The position numbers and the translations under genes were made by a program. Below the pieces are notes generated by a model that saw nothing but the letters and a program-made list of their open reading frames with translations, did not search any database and was not told the DNA's origin. Shown here in pieces: positions 7,807 to 17,052 of a stretch of 64,000 bases of DNA. Location of the stretch: the NCBI GenBank assembly GCA_900199655.1, contig FZRE01000002.1, positions 124,001 through 188,000 on the forward strand, written 5' to 3'. How positions within the stretch are numbered: the first letter of the stretch is position 1; every line of letters starts with the position of its first letter. The DNA is from Prevotellaceae bacterium KH2P17 (GTDB taxonomy: Bacteria; Bacteroidota; Bacteroidia; Bacteroidales; Bacteroidaceae).

Positions 7807-9000
7807 ATGTATATGAAGGAAATTAAAAACAAGGTCTACTATGTAGGAGTTAACGACCGCAACAAGGCTCTCTTCGAGGGTTTGTGGCCCTTGCCTTACG
7901 GTGTTTCATACAATTCTTATCTGATTGACGACGAGAAAGTGTGCCTGATAGACACCGTGGAGGTTGACTTTTTTACCCAATTCATCGAGAACATACGCGC
8001 CGTTCTTGGCGACCGGCCCATCGACTACCTGGTTGTGAACCACATGGAGCCCGACCACAGCGGCTCGCTCGCGCTCATGCGCAAATACTACCCGGACGTA
8101 CAGGTGATAGGAAACAAGAAGACCTTCGACATGATGGCTGGCTTCTACGGCATCAAGGACGGACAGATAGAGGTAAAAAACGGCGATTCCATCGAGCTGG
8201 GAACCCATAAGCTGGAGTTCTACCTCACCCCGATGGTGCACTGGCCCGAGACCATGATGACATTCGACACCACCGACAACGTGCTCTTTACGGGCGATGC
8301 GTTTGGCTGTTTCGGAGCACTGAACGGCGGCATTATAGACGAAGCAATCGACACCGACTGGTGTTGGCTCGAGATGACGCGCTACTACAGCAACATTGTA
8401 GGCAAGTACGGTACGCCCGTACAGAACGCCCTGAAGAAGCTCGCAGGCCTAAAGATAGATTACATCTGCTCTACCCACGGCCCCGTTTGGCACAAGTACG
8501 TGCCCAAGGTGGTAGAGATGTACAACCACATGAGCCGTTACGAGGCCGGCACAGGCCTGGTTATCTGCTACGGAACGATGTACGGAAACACCGAACGGAT
8601 GGCCGAAATTATCGCCCGCGCAGCCTCCGAGGCCGGCGTAAAGAACATAGGAATGTTCAATGTGTCGAAGACTCACCACTCTTATATCCTGCAGGACCTC
8701 TTCCGCTTCAAAGGTCTCATCGTGGGTGCGCCCACCTACAACAACGGCCTCTACCACGAGATGGACGTCCTGCTGTCCGAGATAGCCAACCGAGACATCA
8801 AGAACCACTACATCGGATGGTTCGGCAGCTACTCCTGGGCCAGCAAGGCCGTGAGCAAGATAGCCAAGTGGAACGAGCAGTGCCTGCACTTTGAGCCGGT
8901 TGGCGAGCCCGTTGAAATGAAGCAGGGCCTCACCCCCGAGGTGGTTGCCAAGTGCGAGGCACTGGGCCGCGCCATGGCAGCAAAGCTGCTGGCAGAATAA
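7807..9000 (+). CDS. Flavodiiron protein (A-type flavoprotein, FprA family)
   Basis: This 397-residue protein joins a metallo-beta-lactamase-like diiron domain (about 1-245) to a C-terminal flavodoxin domain (about 250-395). Diiron ligands are visible in NHMEPDHSGS (H79, E81, D83, H84) and in later histidine segments (MVHWPETM, STHGPVWH). The FMN phosphate loop is YGTMYGNTERM. It has no rubredoxin extension. Such enzymes reduce O2 to water or NO to N2O and protect anaerobes; with NrfHA nearby both nitrosative and oxidative roles are plausible. The start is one base after the pfkB stop; an alternative ATG lies two codons downstream. Confidence 0.95.
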   Translation: MYMKEIKNKVYYVGVNDRNKALFEGLWPLPYGVSYNSYLIDDEKVCLIDTVEVDFFTQFIENIRAVLGDRPIDYLVVNHMEPDHSGSLALMRKYYPDVQVIGNKKTFDMMAGFYGIKDGQIEVKNGDSIELGTHKLEFYLTPMVHWPETMMTFDTTDNVLFTGDAFGCFGALNGGIIDEAIDTDWCWLEMTRYYSNIVGKYGTPVQNALKKLAGLKIDYICSTHGPVWHKYVPKVVEMYNHMSRYEAGTGLVICYGTMYGNTERMAEIIARAASEAGVKNIGMFNVSKTHHSYILQDLFRFKGLIVGAPTYNNGLYHEMDVLLSEIANRDIKNHYIGWFGSYSWASKAVSKIAKWNEQCLHFEPVGEPVEMKQGLTPEVVAKCEALGRAMAAKLLAE

Positions 9001-9023
9001 CCCACCATCCAACTATTCCCCCA

Positions 9024-9076
9024 CCAAGGCGGCGATACCTCCTGACCAAAGTGTCAGCCCGGTATCGCCGCCTTGG
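9024..9076 (+). terminator. Long hairpin after the flavodiiron gene
   Basis: Perfect 16-bp arms (9024-9039 and 9061-9076, CCAAGGCGGCGATACC) enclose a loop that itself contains CTGAC/GTCAG. Only a weak T-rich tail follows (CGTTTCCTCCCTTT), so it may be a terminator or a 3' stabilising hairpin. Confidence 0.6.
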
Positions 9077-9112
9077 CGTTTCCTCCCTTTCCACGCTCCA
9101 CTCCCGCTGCAA

Positions 9113-9254
9113 TCATCCCCTCCTCCGCCTCCCCTTTCTAAGGGGAGGATACCCTGGCGCCCGCCCGCTGGTTATCAGTGACATGCTGTATCGAATAAGC
9201 AATGAAACTAACCGGTAACCTCCCCTTGGAAAGGGGAGGCGAAGGAGGGGATGA
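9113..9254. repeat. Family C paired-palindrome element (MITE-like)
   Basis: Two inverted copies of the CCTCCCCTT/AAGGGGAGG palindrome (9128-9148 and 9219-9239) with CATCCCCTCC and GGAGGGGATG outer ends enclose about 70 bp that includes CTGGCGCC. Palindrome centres are 91 bp apart. Very similar pairs occur near 35.3 and 58.3 kb. No coding potential is seen in 9001-9420. Confidence 0.75.
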
Positions 9255-9360
9255 CAAACAGGCAGCTAACAGCAACACTTATACACTATCTTATATATAA
9301 TAGTAGCTTACAAAAGCAGGAGGAAACAGCAGGAAGAAAGATATTGAGGCCGGGAAACGA

Positions 9361-9396
9361 AAAAAGGAGACAGCTTTGGGCGGCTGTCTCCTTTTT
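9361..9396 (-). terminator. Terminator of the ctpA operon (bidirectional)
   Basis: AAAAAGGAGACAGC (9361-9374) and GCTGTCTCCTTTTT (9383-9396) form a 14-bp stem with T tracts on both strands, 25 bases past the stop of the minus-strand protease gene. Confidence 0.9.
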
Positions 9397-9420
9397 ATAT
9401 ATATGACCGAAGGCTATCGG

Positions 9421-11088
9421 CTACTTCTTTGCAGGCACCAGCAGCGTGACTGCCTTCTGCACTATCGGGTTCACCTGGTTCATAATCTGGAAGTATTCCG
9501 TCATGTCCCAAAGGTCGCGGGCGATGAGAGCCTTGAGCTGCAACCTAAGATACGGGAGCGTTTGTTGCAGTTCCTTGGCATCGCGGGGCTTCACTTTCTG
9601 CTTCTCGCCCTCGCGCAGTATCTCGTCCGTAAGACTCTGCGGAACCTCATAATGCGCGATGAAATCGGCAAAATCAGGATATTGCTGCTGCAGTTTCTTG
9701 CGGTTGTTGTCGATGTACTTCAGGTCGGCATTGATGATGATGCTCTTGGCCGACAGTTCCCGATGCAGCCTTGTGTACTGCGTGGTGTCAAGAGGAACGA
9801 AGAAATCGGGCATAATGCCGCCCCCTCCATAGACCGTGCGGTGACGGCGCAGGGTGTAGAACTTGAGCGAATCGGCAAAGTGGATGCTGTCGGCACTGTA
9901 GAGTTCGCCGTGTTTGTAGCGGTTGTCAAGCTCGCGTGCATAGTCCTCCATGTCGCCCTTCGTGTACGGTTTCTGGATGCAACGGCCCGATGGCGTATAG
10001 TAATGGGCCACGGTGATGCGCATCATGGAGCCGTCGGGGAACGGCACGGGACGCTGTACGAGTCCCTTGCCGAAGGTGCGGCGCCCTACTACCTGTCCGC
10101 GGTCCTGGTCCTGGATGGCGCCGGTGACAATCTCGGCAGCCGAAGCAGTGAACTCGTTGACCAGCACCACCACCCTGCCGTCTATCAGTTTGCCGTTGCC
10201 CTCGCCCTTGAAGTCGGTGCGCGGGGCCCTCCGTCCTTGGGTGTAGACAATGAGATCGTTCTTGTGCAGGAACTCGTTGGCTATCTGTACGGCGGCCTGC
10301 AGGTAGCCGCCTCCGTTCTCCTGGAGGTCGAGTACGAGGTCGCGCATGCCTTCCTGCCTTAGCTTTTCGACGCCTTCCATGAACTCCCCGTAGGTTGTGG
10401 CGCCAAAACTGCTGATGCGGATGTAGCCCACCTGCGGGCGCAACATGTAGACGGCATCAATGGTTTTGACAGGTATCTTGGCGCGTGTAACGGTAAAGAA
10501 GAGCTTATCTGCTATGCCGCGGCGCACCACGGTGAGCCTTACCTTGGTGCCTTTGGGGCCCCGCAGGCGGCGCATGATTTCCTCCCGAGGCATCTTTACG
10601 CCGGCTATGGCCGTGTCGTCTACCGCCACGATGCGGTCTCCTGCCACGATGCCGACCTTCTCGGAGGGCCCGTTGATGACCGGCTGGATAACGAGCAGCG
10701 TGTCCTGAATGAGGTTGAACTGCACGCCAATGCCCTCGAAGGAGCCTTCGAGCGGCTCGTTAAGGGCCTCGGTTTCCTTGGCCGTGCTGTATGCTGAGTG
10801 CGGGTCGAGCTTCTCCAGCATGCCGCGGATGGCGTCTTCCACGAGCTTCTGCTCGTCAACGGAGTCTACGTAGAGGTTCGATATCGCCATTTCGGCCACC
10901 TGCAGCTTGCGTACAGGGCTCTCTTTGCCGAAGTTAAAGCGCAGTTGTGCCGGCACCGAAAGGGGGAAAAGGGTAAAGATACAAAAGAGAAAGCAGGCGA
11001 AAAGGCGTGCCGCCAATGGTGTGCAGGAACCGGAAGTTCCGCCTTTCTCCGCTCTCCGGAGGGTTATCGGTTTGCTTGTAGCGTTCAT
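9421..11088 (-). CDS. Carboxy-terminal processing peptidase, S41 family (CtpA-like)
   Basis: This 555-residue exported serine protease has an N-terminal hydrophobic signal segment (about 27-47, ending VPAQ), a PDZ domain (about 118-200) and the S41 core. The catalytic serine is S316 in NEFTASAAE and the lysine K341 in RRTFGKG, forming the Ser-Lys dyad. Such proteases trim C termini of periplasmic proteins. It follows parE after 36 bases and is the last gene of a four-gene minus-strand operon ended by a strong terminator. The true start could be a few codons downstream, since the first 25 residues are rather long and basic for a signal peptide. Confidence 0.93.
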   Translation of the reverse strand: MNATSKPITLRRAEKGGTSGSCTPLAARLFACFLFCIFTLFPLSVPAQLRFNFGKESPVRKLQVAEMAISNLYVDSVDEQKLVEDAIRGMLEKLDPHSAYSTAKETEALNEPLEGSFEGIGVQFNLIQDTLLVIQPVINGPSEKVGIVAGDRIVAVDDTAIAGVKMPREEIMRRLRGPKGTKVRLTVVRRGIADKLFFTVTRAKIPVKTIDAVYMLRPQVGYIRISSFGATTYGEFMEGVEKLRQEGMRDLVLDLQENGGGYLQAAVQIANEFLHKNDLIVYTQGRRAPRTDFKGEGNGKLIDGRVVVLVNEFTASAAEIVTGAIQDQDRGQVVGRRTFGKGLVQRPVPFPDGSMMRITVAHYYTPSGRCIQKPYTKGDMEDYARELDNRYKHGELYSADSIHFADSLKFYTLRRHRTVYGGGGIMPDFFVPLDTTQYTRLHRELSAKSIIINADLKYIDNNRKKLQQQYPDFADFIAHYEVPQSLTDEILREGEKQKVKPRDAKELQQTLPYLRLQLKALIARDLWDMTEYFQIMNQVNPIVQKAVTLLVPAKK

Positions 11089-11124
11089 GTTGCGTTGTTC
11101 TATGTCGGTTTACGAGCCTGTGCT

Positions 11125-13083
11125 TCAGGCTTCCAGTTCTTCGGGTAGGTCTTCCTCTACCACCAGGTTGTCGATGATGAAGTTCTGCCGCTCCATCGTA
11201 TTCTTGCCCATATAGTATTCCAGGAGCTTCTGCACCTGGTCGGTTTTATGCAAGGTTACCTGCTCCAAGCGCATGTCGGGCCCGATGAAATGGGCGAATT
11301 CATCGGGACTAATCTCGCCGAGACCCTTGAAACGGGTGATTTCAGGGTCGGGCCCAAGGTCCTGAATGGCCTTGCGACGCTCCTCGTCGGTATAGCAGTA
11401 GCGGGTGATGAAGTCGCTCCGCTTCTCCTTTGTGCCCATGCGGACATCGGCATCCTCTATCACCTGCTTGTCTTTTATCTTGGTGCGGCGGTTGCGCACG
11501 CGGAAGAGGGGCGTCTGCAACACGTAGACGTGGCCTTTCTTGATGAGCTCGGGGAAGAACTGAAGGAAGAAGGTGATGATGAGCAGGCGGATGTGCATGC
11601 CGTCGACATCGGCATCCGTGGCCACAATCACCTTGTTGTAGCGCAGCGTGTCGAGACCATCCTCAATGTCGAGAGCCGCCTGCAGGAGGTTGAACTCCTC
11701 GTTCTCGTACACCACCTTCTTGGTCAGACCGAAGCAGTTGAGCGGCTTTCCGCGCAGCGAAAACACGGCCTGCGTGTTCACGTCGCGGCTCTTGGTGATG
11801 CTGCCGCTGGCCGAGTCGCCCTCGGTAATGAAGATACAAGATTCCTCCTTGCGGTCGCTCTTGGTGTCGGAGTAGTGGATGCGGCAGTCACGCAGCTTGC
11901 GGTTGTGCAGGTTGGCCTTCTTGGCACGCTCGCGGGCCATCTTGGTCACGCCGGCCATAGCTTTGCGCTCGCGCTCGTTTTCTTTCACTTTGGCCTCCAA
12001 GGGGTCGGCAACGTCATCCTTGTGGATGTGCAGGAAGTTGTCTACCTCGCGCTTGATGAAGTCGCCCACGTACTTGTTAATGGTGTCGCCGCCCGGCGCC
12101 ATGAGCGTTGAGCCGAGCTTTATCTTGGTCTGACTCTCGAAGACAGGCTCCTCAACGTTGATGGCGATGGCCGCCACAATGCCGTTGCGGATGTCGGTGT
12201 ACTCGTAGTTCTTGTCGAAATATTCCTTGATGGTCTTTGCAATATGCTCCTTGAAAGCGCTCTGGTGGGTACCTCCCTGCGTGGTGTTCTGGCCGTTCAC
12301 GAAGCTGTGATATTCCTCTCCGTACTGGTTGGTGTGCGTGAAAGCAATCTCGATGTCCTCACCCACGATGTGAACAATGGGATAGAGACCGTCGGTAGTC
12401 ATGCTGTCGTTAAGCAAATCTTCCAGTCCGTTGCGGCTCTTGATGCGCCTGCCGTTGTACATAATGGTGAGTCCGGAGTTCAGGTAGGTATAGTTGCGCA
12501 GCATGGTTTCCACGATTTCATCGTGAAAACTGTAGTCCTTGAAGAGCGTGTTGTCGGGTTCAAAGAAGATGTAGGTGCCGTCTTCGTCCTTTGTCTTGCC
12601 GGTGTGGTCTTCCTGCTTGATGCCCTTGGCAAAGGTGATGGCGCGCACCTTGCCCTCACGATATGACTTCACCTCGAAGCGGGAGCTCAGGGCATTGACG
12701 GCCTTCACGCCGACTCCGTTCAGTCCCACGCTCTTCTTGAAAGCCTTGGAGTCGTATTTACCGCCCGTGTTGAGCATGCTCACGGCCTCAACGAGCTTTC
12801 CCTGCGGGATGCCTCGGCCGTAGTCGCGCACCGAGACGCGCAGGTTTTCGTCGATATCCACCTCGATACGGTCGCCTGCGTGCATCTTGAACTCGTCGAT
12901 GGAGTTGTCGATAACCTCCTTGAGGAGCACGTAGATGCCGTCTTCGGGCAGCGAGCCGTCGCCCAGCCGGCCTATGTACATGCCCGGACGGGTACGCACA
13001 TGCTCCATATCCGACAAGTGCCGGATGTTATCATCCGTGTATTCTACCTGCTGATGGTTTTGGGTATTGTCGTTTATTTCCAT
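11125..13083 (-). CDS. parE: DNA topoisomerase IV subunit B
   Basis: This 652-residue ATPase subunit of a type II topoisomerase has a GHKL ATPase domain with DNSIDEF (Mg/ATP), DYGRGIP and GLNGVGVK motifs in the first 130 residues, a transducer domain, and a Toprim domain with EGDSASG and [10 protein letters not shown]. The compact length and the sequence [19 protein letters not shown] point to ParE rather than GyrB. It works with ParC, which is not in the window, to decatenate chromosomes. It lies 6 bases after the upstream acetyltransferase-like gene and 36 before ctpA, so all are co-transcribed. Confidence 0.93.
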   Translation of the reverse strand: MEINDNTQNHQQVEYTDDNIRHLSDMEHVRTRPGMYIGRLGDGSLPEDGIYVLLKEVIDNSIDEFKMHAGDRIEVDIDENLRVSVRDYGRGIPQGKLVEAVSMLNTGGKYDSKAFKKSVGLNGVGVKAVNALSSRFEVKSYREGKVRAITFAKGIKQEDHTGKTKDEDGTYIFFEPDNTLFKDYSFHDEIVETMLRNYTYLNSGLTIMYNGRRIKSRNGLEDLLNDSMTTDGLYPIVHIVGEDIEIAFTHTNQYGEEYHSFVNGQNTTQGGTHQSAFKEHIAKTIKEYFDKNYEYTDIRNGIVAAIAINVEEPVFESQTKIKLGSTLMAPGGDTINKYVGDFIKREVDNFLHIHKDDVADPLEAKVKENERERKAMAGVTKMARERAKKANLHNRKLRDCRIHYSDTKSDRKEESCIFITEGDSASGSITKSRDVNTQAVFSLRGKPLNCFGLTKKVVYENEEFNLLQAALDIEDGLDTLRYNKVIVATDADVDGMHIRLLIITFFLQFFPELIKKGHVYVLQTPLFRVRNRRTKIKDKQVIEDADVRMGTKEKRSDFITRYCYTDEERRKAIQDLGPDPEITRFKGLGEISPDEFAHFIGPDMRLEQVTLHKTDQVQKLLEYYMGKNTMERQNFIIDNLVVEEDLPEELEA

Positions 13084-13089
13084 TATCTA

Positions 13090-14223
13090 TCAGATTTCTT
13101 TCCTAAAACAGCGGTGCCGCTTGTTCACTCTTGCGTCGAAATATTGCCACTGGCTGAGCACTTTCGTGTTGGTTTCCATCTGCTGCATGGTCTCTGCCCA
13201 CTTGAAACCGTACTGCCTGTACCAGTGTATAAGGTCTCTGATGATGAGCGCGTTGGCACCTTTGTCGCGGTACTGGGGCAGCACCCCTACGAGCAACAGG
13301 TCCACTTTTTCGGTGTTGTGGTACTTGATAGTCTTGAGCATGTCTATCCATCCGAAGGGCAACAGCCTGCCCCCGCTCTGCTTAAGGGCCTTGGAGAAGG
13401 ACGGAAACGTGATGCCGAAGCCCACGAACTTGTCCTCGTTCCGGTCTTCTACCACGGTTACGAGGTTCAGGTCGGCCACTTTGATGTACGAACTCACGAG
13501 CTGGTCTATCTGTCTTGGCGACAAGTGCGAGTATCCGTACAGGTCCTTGTAGGTTTCGTTCACCATCTCGAATATCCTGCGGCCATAGCCCTCTTTCATG
13601 AGTTCGCGGCGTGAGAGCTTCCGTACATGGAGGTTGTAGCGCCGCTCTATCATCCTCGAAATCTGCTCTATCTTGTCAGGAACCTCGTCGGGTATCCTGA
13701 TTTCGCACTCCACATAGTCGTTGTCCTTGGCAAATCCGCCCAACCGTGCCATGTGGTCGACGTAGTAGGGATAGTTGTAGTTGGTGTACATGGCGGCTTC
13801 CTCGTTGAAGCCTTCCACCAGCATGCCCTCCCGGTCCATGTCGGTAAAGCCCATCGGGCCTACCACATGCGTCATTCCCCGCTCTGCGCCCCATGCTTCC
13901 ACGGTCTGCATGAGTGCTTTTGAGACTTCGGTATCGTCGATGAAATCGAACCATCCGAAGCGTACGTCCTTCGTATTCCATTGCTCATTGGAGCGCCGGT
14001 TGATGATGGCAGCCACCCTTCCGGCAATCTTTCCATCCTTGATGGCCAGGAAGTAGTCGGCATCGCAGCACTCGAAGGAGGCGTTGCGGTCTTTTCTCAG
14101 TGTGGCTTCTTCGTCTATATAGAGGTAAGGAACGGCGAATTCACAATTACGATACAGTTCGGTTCTGAAGTTGATGAAGGCTTTGAGGCCTTTCTTGTCC
14201 GTCACTTTCTGAATCTCTATCAT
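13090..14223 (-). CDS. GNAT-like acetyltransferase-domain protein, paralogue 2
   Basis: This 377-residue cytoplasmic protein resembles the uncharacterised GNAT-fold family common in Bacteroidetes. Conserved segments include GRVAAIINRRSNE, VGPMGFTDMDREGML, TNYNYPYY and, near the C terminus, VDLLLVGVLPQYRDKGANALI, which resembles an acetyl-CoA-binding motif A (Q/RxxGxA-like). It is clearly paralogous to the adjacent upstream gene over its whole length, separated by only 14 bases. No substrate is known. It precedes parE by 6 bases. Function as an N-acetyltransferase is an inference from the fold-like motif only. Confidence 0.8.
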   Translation of the reverse strand: MIEIQKVTDKKGLKAFINFRTELYRNCEFAVPYLYIDEEATLRKDRNASFECCDADYFLAIKDGKIAGRVAAIINRRSNEQWNTKDVRFGWFDFIDDTEVSKALMQTVEAWGAERGMTHVVGPMGFTDMDREGMLVEGFNEEAAMYTNYNYPYYVDHMARLGGFAKDNDYVECEIRIPDEVPDKIEQISRMIERRYNLHVRKLSRRELMKEGYGRRIFEMVNETYKDLYGYSHLSPRQIDQLVSSYIKVADLNLVTVVEDRNEDKFVGFGITFPSFSKALKQSGGRLLPFGWIDMLKTIKYHNTEKVDLLLVGVLPQYRDKGANALIIRDLIHWYRQYGFKWAETMQQMETNTKVLSQWQYFDARVNKRHRCFRKEI

Positions 14224-14237
14224 CTTGCTTCGTTTAC

Positions 14238-15383
14238 TTACAGGCTTTTCTTATAGCAGCGGCGGCGTTTGTGATTAATTGGGTTCAGCGGCCCCCACTG
14301 GCTCTGTACGCCCTCATTGTTCTCCATTTCCACCTGACTCTCGCCCCATTTGATGCCGTAGGCCTGGTAGCGGGGTATGAGGTCGGCAAACAGCAGGGCG
14401 TTGGCGCCCTTGGCCCTGTACTCGGGCAGGACGCCCATCAGGAGCAAATCCACGCCCTCGGTCTTGTGGCACTTGATAGCGCGCAGCAGATACCACCAGC
14501 CCAGAGGCCACAGCCTGCCGCGCCGGCACTTCTGCAGCGCGCGGCTCAGCGAGGGTATCGTAATGCCCATTGCCACCAGTTTGTTGTCGGCATTGCCGTC
14601 TTCAACCACCGTAATCAGGTTCAGGTCCACCACCGGAATGTACATGTTCACGTACTGGTCTATCTGCCGCTGGGTGAGTTCCGAGAAGCCGTAGAGGTCC
14701 TGATACGTGTCGTTGATGAGCGCGAAGAGCTTGTGGCCGTAGCCGCCCTGGTAAATGTCCTTCTTTGTCAGCTTCCTTACGTGCAGGTTGTAGCGGTTCT
14801 CAATCATCTCGGCTATCTTGGCATACTTCTCCGGTACCTGCTCTGGCACCTCCAGAAAGTATTCCACGTAGTCGTTGTCCTTCTCCCATCCGCCCAGCGT
14901 CTCCATGTGCCGGGGATAGTAGGGATAGTTGTAGATGGTGGCCATGGTACCCAGCTTGTCGAACCCCCAGGTGAGCATGCCTTCCGGGTCCATGTCGGTA
15001 AAGCCCAGCGGGCCCACAATCTCCTTCATTCCCCGGGCGCGGCCCCAGTCTTCTACGGCCTTGAGCAGGGCGGCGGAAACCTCCATGTCGTCCACGAAGT
15101 CTATCCATCCGAAGCGTACATCCTTGCGGTTCCACTTCTCGTTGGCCCTGTGGTTGATGATGGCAGCCACCCTTCCCACGACCTTTCCGTCGCGGCAGGC
15201 GAGATAATACTCCGACTCGCAGAAGTCGAAAGCTGCATTCTTATCCTTGCTCAGTGTATTGAAATCGTCATTAAACAAAGTCGGCACATCGAACTCATTG
15301 CCTTCATACAAATCGTAATGGAACTCTATAAAGGCCTTGAGTTCTTTCTTGGTTTCAACTTTCTTGACTACTACGGATGACAT
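14238..15383 (-). CDS. GNAT-like acetyltransferase-domain protein, paralogue 1
   Basis: This 381-residue paralogue of the next gene shares GRVAAIINHRANEKWN, VGPLGFTDMDPEGML, IYNYPYYPRHMETLGG and VDLLLMGVLPEYRAKGANALL in the same order. It opens the operon that continues with its paralogue, parE and ctpA. A full Bacteroidetes promoter lies just upstream, its -33 element inside the 3' end of the preceding methyltransferase gene. No signal peptide or membrane helix is seen. The tandem arrangement implies local duplication followed by divergence; whether the proteins form a heterodimer cannot be told from sequence. Confidence 0.8.
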   Translation of the reverse strand: MSSVVVKKVETKKELKAFIEFHYDLYEGNEFDVPTLFNDDFNTLSKDKNAAFDFCESEYYLACRDGKVVGRVAAIINHRANEKWNRKDVRFGWIDFVDDMEVSAALLKAVEDWGRARGMKEIVGPLGFTDMDPEGMLTWGFDKLGTMATIYNYPYYPRHMETLGGWEKDNDYVEYFLEVPEQVPEKYAKIAEMIENRYNLHVRKLTKKDIYQGGYGHKLFALINDTYQDLYGFSELTQRQIDQYVNMYIPVVDLNLITVVEDGNADNKLVAMGITIPSLSRALQKCRRGRLWPLGWWYLLRAIKCHKTEGVDLLLMGVLPEYRAKGANALLFADLIPRYQAYGIKWGESQVEMENNEGVQSQWGPLNPINHKRRRCYKKSL

Positions 15384-15413
15384 CGTTGGTTGTTATTTAT
15401 TGCTTTAAACGTG

Positions 15414-15444
15414 CAAAAATAACAAAAAACACGCATATTACAAA
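15414..15444 (-). promoter_or_regulatory. Promoter of the acetyltransferase-parE-ctpA operon
   Basis: On the minus strand TTTG (15444-15441) and TATTTTTG (15421-15414) are 19 bp apart. The -33 element overlaps the stop region of the upstream methyltransferase gene, so the operon is separately transcribed within a compact junction. Confidence 0.8.
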
Positions 15445-16778
15445 ATCTCATCCGGTTTTTTGCATATTATTAAGGTGTGTTCCTGCCGCCCGGTGGTGGT
15501 GCCGAAGAGGTAGACATCGCCGCCGTCGGCTATTTTGAGGCGCTTACGGAGCCCGGCGACCGACAGCGGAAAGTTCCTCACCGCTACGTTGGCCCGGCGG
15601 ATGCCGGCCAGTGCGCGGCGCAGCTCTTTCTTGTTCATCGACGTAACAGCCTCTACGCTGAAGACCCGGCCAGGGAAACCGGCCGGCACCTCGGCAGCCA
15701 CAAAGAGATGGGAGTTGCTGCCCACGGCCCGCAACCCGAACCGGCGGCACAGCGCGCCAAAGCAGCCGGCCTTCATGACCGAGGCATTGGGCACCAGCAG
15801 CACTTGCCGGCCAGGAGCCAGCTCGGCAGCCGAGGCCAGCGTGGGCACGGTCTGCAGCCCGGCCTCATCCAGCAGGCAGGAGAACACGCTGCCATCGTTT
15901 GCGCAGCAGAGCTCGGCCGGCTGCCGGCTGCGGTGCGACAGCACGAGCAGCAGCTCCTTGCATTCGCCGCCCATCGACACCACGTGCACCTGGCGCACAT
16001 ACTCCTGTCCCAGCTCTCGCACGGCCTCGCTGATGTCGAGCATAGGCGAGAGCTTGAGCAGCAGAAAGTCCGACTTGGCCAGCAGCTCGTCACGCAGCGC
16101 CAGCACATCGGGCGTGCAGTCGGCTATGGCATAGGTCTTGCGGCCGTGTGCATCTCTGCGGGCAGGGTCGAGAAACACCACCACGGGCGGCCGCTGCGGA
16201 CCCACCTCGGCTGTGAGCACGGGCATGGTGTGCAGATAGTCCGTGCCGTCGGCACACACCGTCTGCACCTCGTGCAGTCCCAGCAGGCTCAGGTTATGCG
16301 TTGCCACAGCGTGCAGCTGCTCCTGCCGCTCCACGTACACGGCTCGCCGAACACAGCGCCCCATCAGGGCAAAGTCTACCCCGAAGCCGCCCGTTAGGTC
16401 AACCAGCAGGCCGTCGGCCGGTTCTCCGTCAGCGTTTCCTCCGCCTCCGCTGCCCATGCACTCAGCCAGCACAGCCGCCTTATAGCGTGCCGCAGCCTCC
16501 GACGAGCACTGCTCCAGCGCGAGGTGGGGCGGATAAACGATGCCGTCAATGGCTGCCCACGACGGCAACTTGGCCCTGGCCTGCTGCCGTCCCGCTATCT
16601 GGTCGAGCACGAACGGCACGTCGAAGTCGGCATCCTTCGGTATCTTCAGCGCCAGCTCCCGCACATCATCATCGGCATGGGAGGAAATGAAAGAGGCGGA
16701 AGAGTCCGCCTCGGCTCTATCAAGGGAGCCTACCCCAGCCCTCCCAAAGGAGAGAAGCCTATCCTCCGAGCTAATCAT
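15438..16778 (-). CDS. Class I SAM-dependent methyltransferase with THUMP-like C-terminal domain
   Basis: This 446-residue protein has a leader segment with KLPSWAAIDGIVYPPHLALEQCSSE, a methyltransferase core starting at VDLTGGFGVDF (SAM loop) and containing VFLDPARRD (DPxR catalytic-type motif), and a C-terminal part (NVAVRNFPLSVAGLRKRLKI) like the THUMP-like domain of this Bacteroidetes family. RNA is the likely substrate but unproven. The first roughly 25 residues (from MISSEDRLLSFGRAG) are encoded by an intergenic repeat rather than conserved sequence; family similarity begins near FISSHADDDVRELAL. I see no other in-frame ATG, so translation probably starts in the repeat at 16778. Confidence 0.82.
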   Translation of the reverse strand: MISSEDRLLSFGRAGVGSLDRAEADSSASFISSHADDDVRELALKIPKDADFDVPFVLDQIAGRQQARAKLPSWAAIDGIVYPPHLALEQCSSEAAARYKAAVLAECMGSGGGGNADGEPADGLLVDLTGGFGVDFALMGRCVRRAVYVERQEQLHAVATHNLSLLGLHEVQTVCADGTDYLHTMPVLTAEVGPQRPPVVVFLDPARRDAHGRKTYAIADCTPDVLALRDELLAKSDFLLLKLSPMLDISEAVRELGQEYVRQVHVVSMGGECKELLLVLSHRSRQPAELCCANDGSVFSCLLDEAGLQTVPTLASAAELAPGRQVLLVPNASVMKAGCFGALCRRFGLRAVGSNSHLFVAAEVPAGFPGRVFSVEAVTSMNKKELRRALAGIRRANVAVRNFPLSVAGLRKRLKIADGGDVYLFGTTTGRQEHTLIICKKPDEIL

Positions 16779-17052
16779 AATTATCCATTATCAATTGTCC
16801 ATTATCAATTACCAGCAGTTAATTATCAATTCTCAATTCTCAATTACAGGAGGGGAAGTCCCCCTCATCGCCTCCAAAGGAGCGAGAACCTACCCCTGCC
16901 CTTCCCAAGGGAGGGTGCTTTAAGCCAGAAGAGAACCCCTTATCCCTCAAAAAGGGAGGACGTTTTGCCTCCGAACTAATCATAATTATCAATTGTCAAT
17001 TATCAATTATCAATTGTTCATTATCAATTATCCATTCTCAATTATCAATTAA
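16765..17052. repeat. AT-rich heptamer arrays and G/C-rich repeats between methyltransferase and regulator
   Basis: Two direct copies of a block beginning CTAATCATAATTATC (about 16770 and 16974) lead into arrays with a 7-bp period (CAATTAT, CAATTGT, CCATTAT and variants). In the second array the CAATT or CATT core recurs every 7 bp from 16990 to 17046. Between them lie G/C-rich CCTCCCAAAGG-type repeats. Both flanking genes touch the repeats: one takes its start codon and the other its stop codon from them. Confidence 0.8.
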
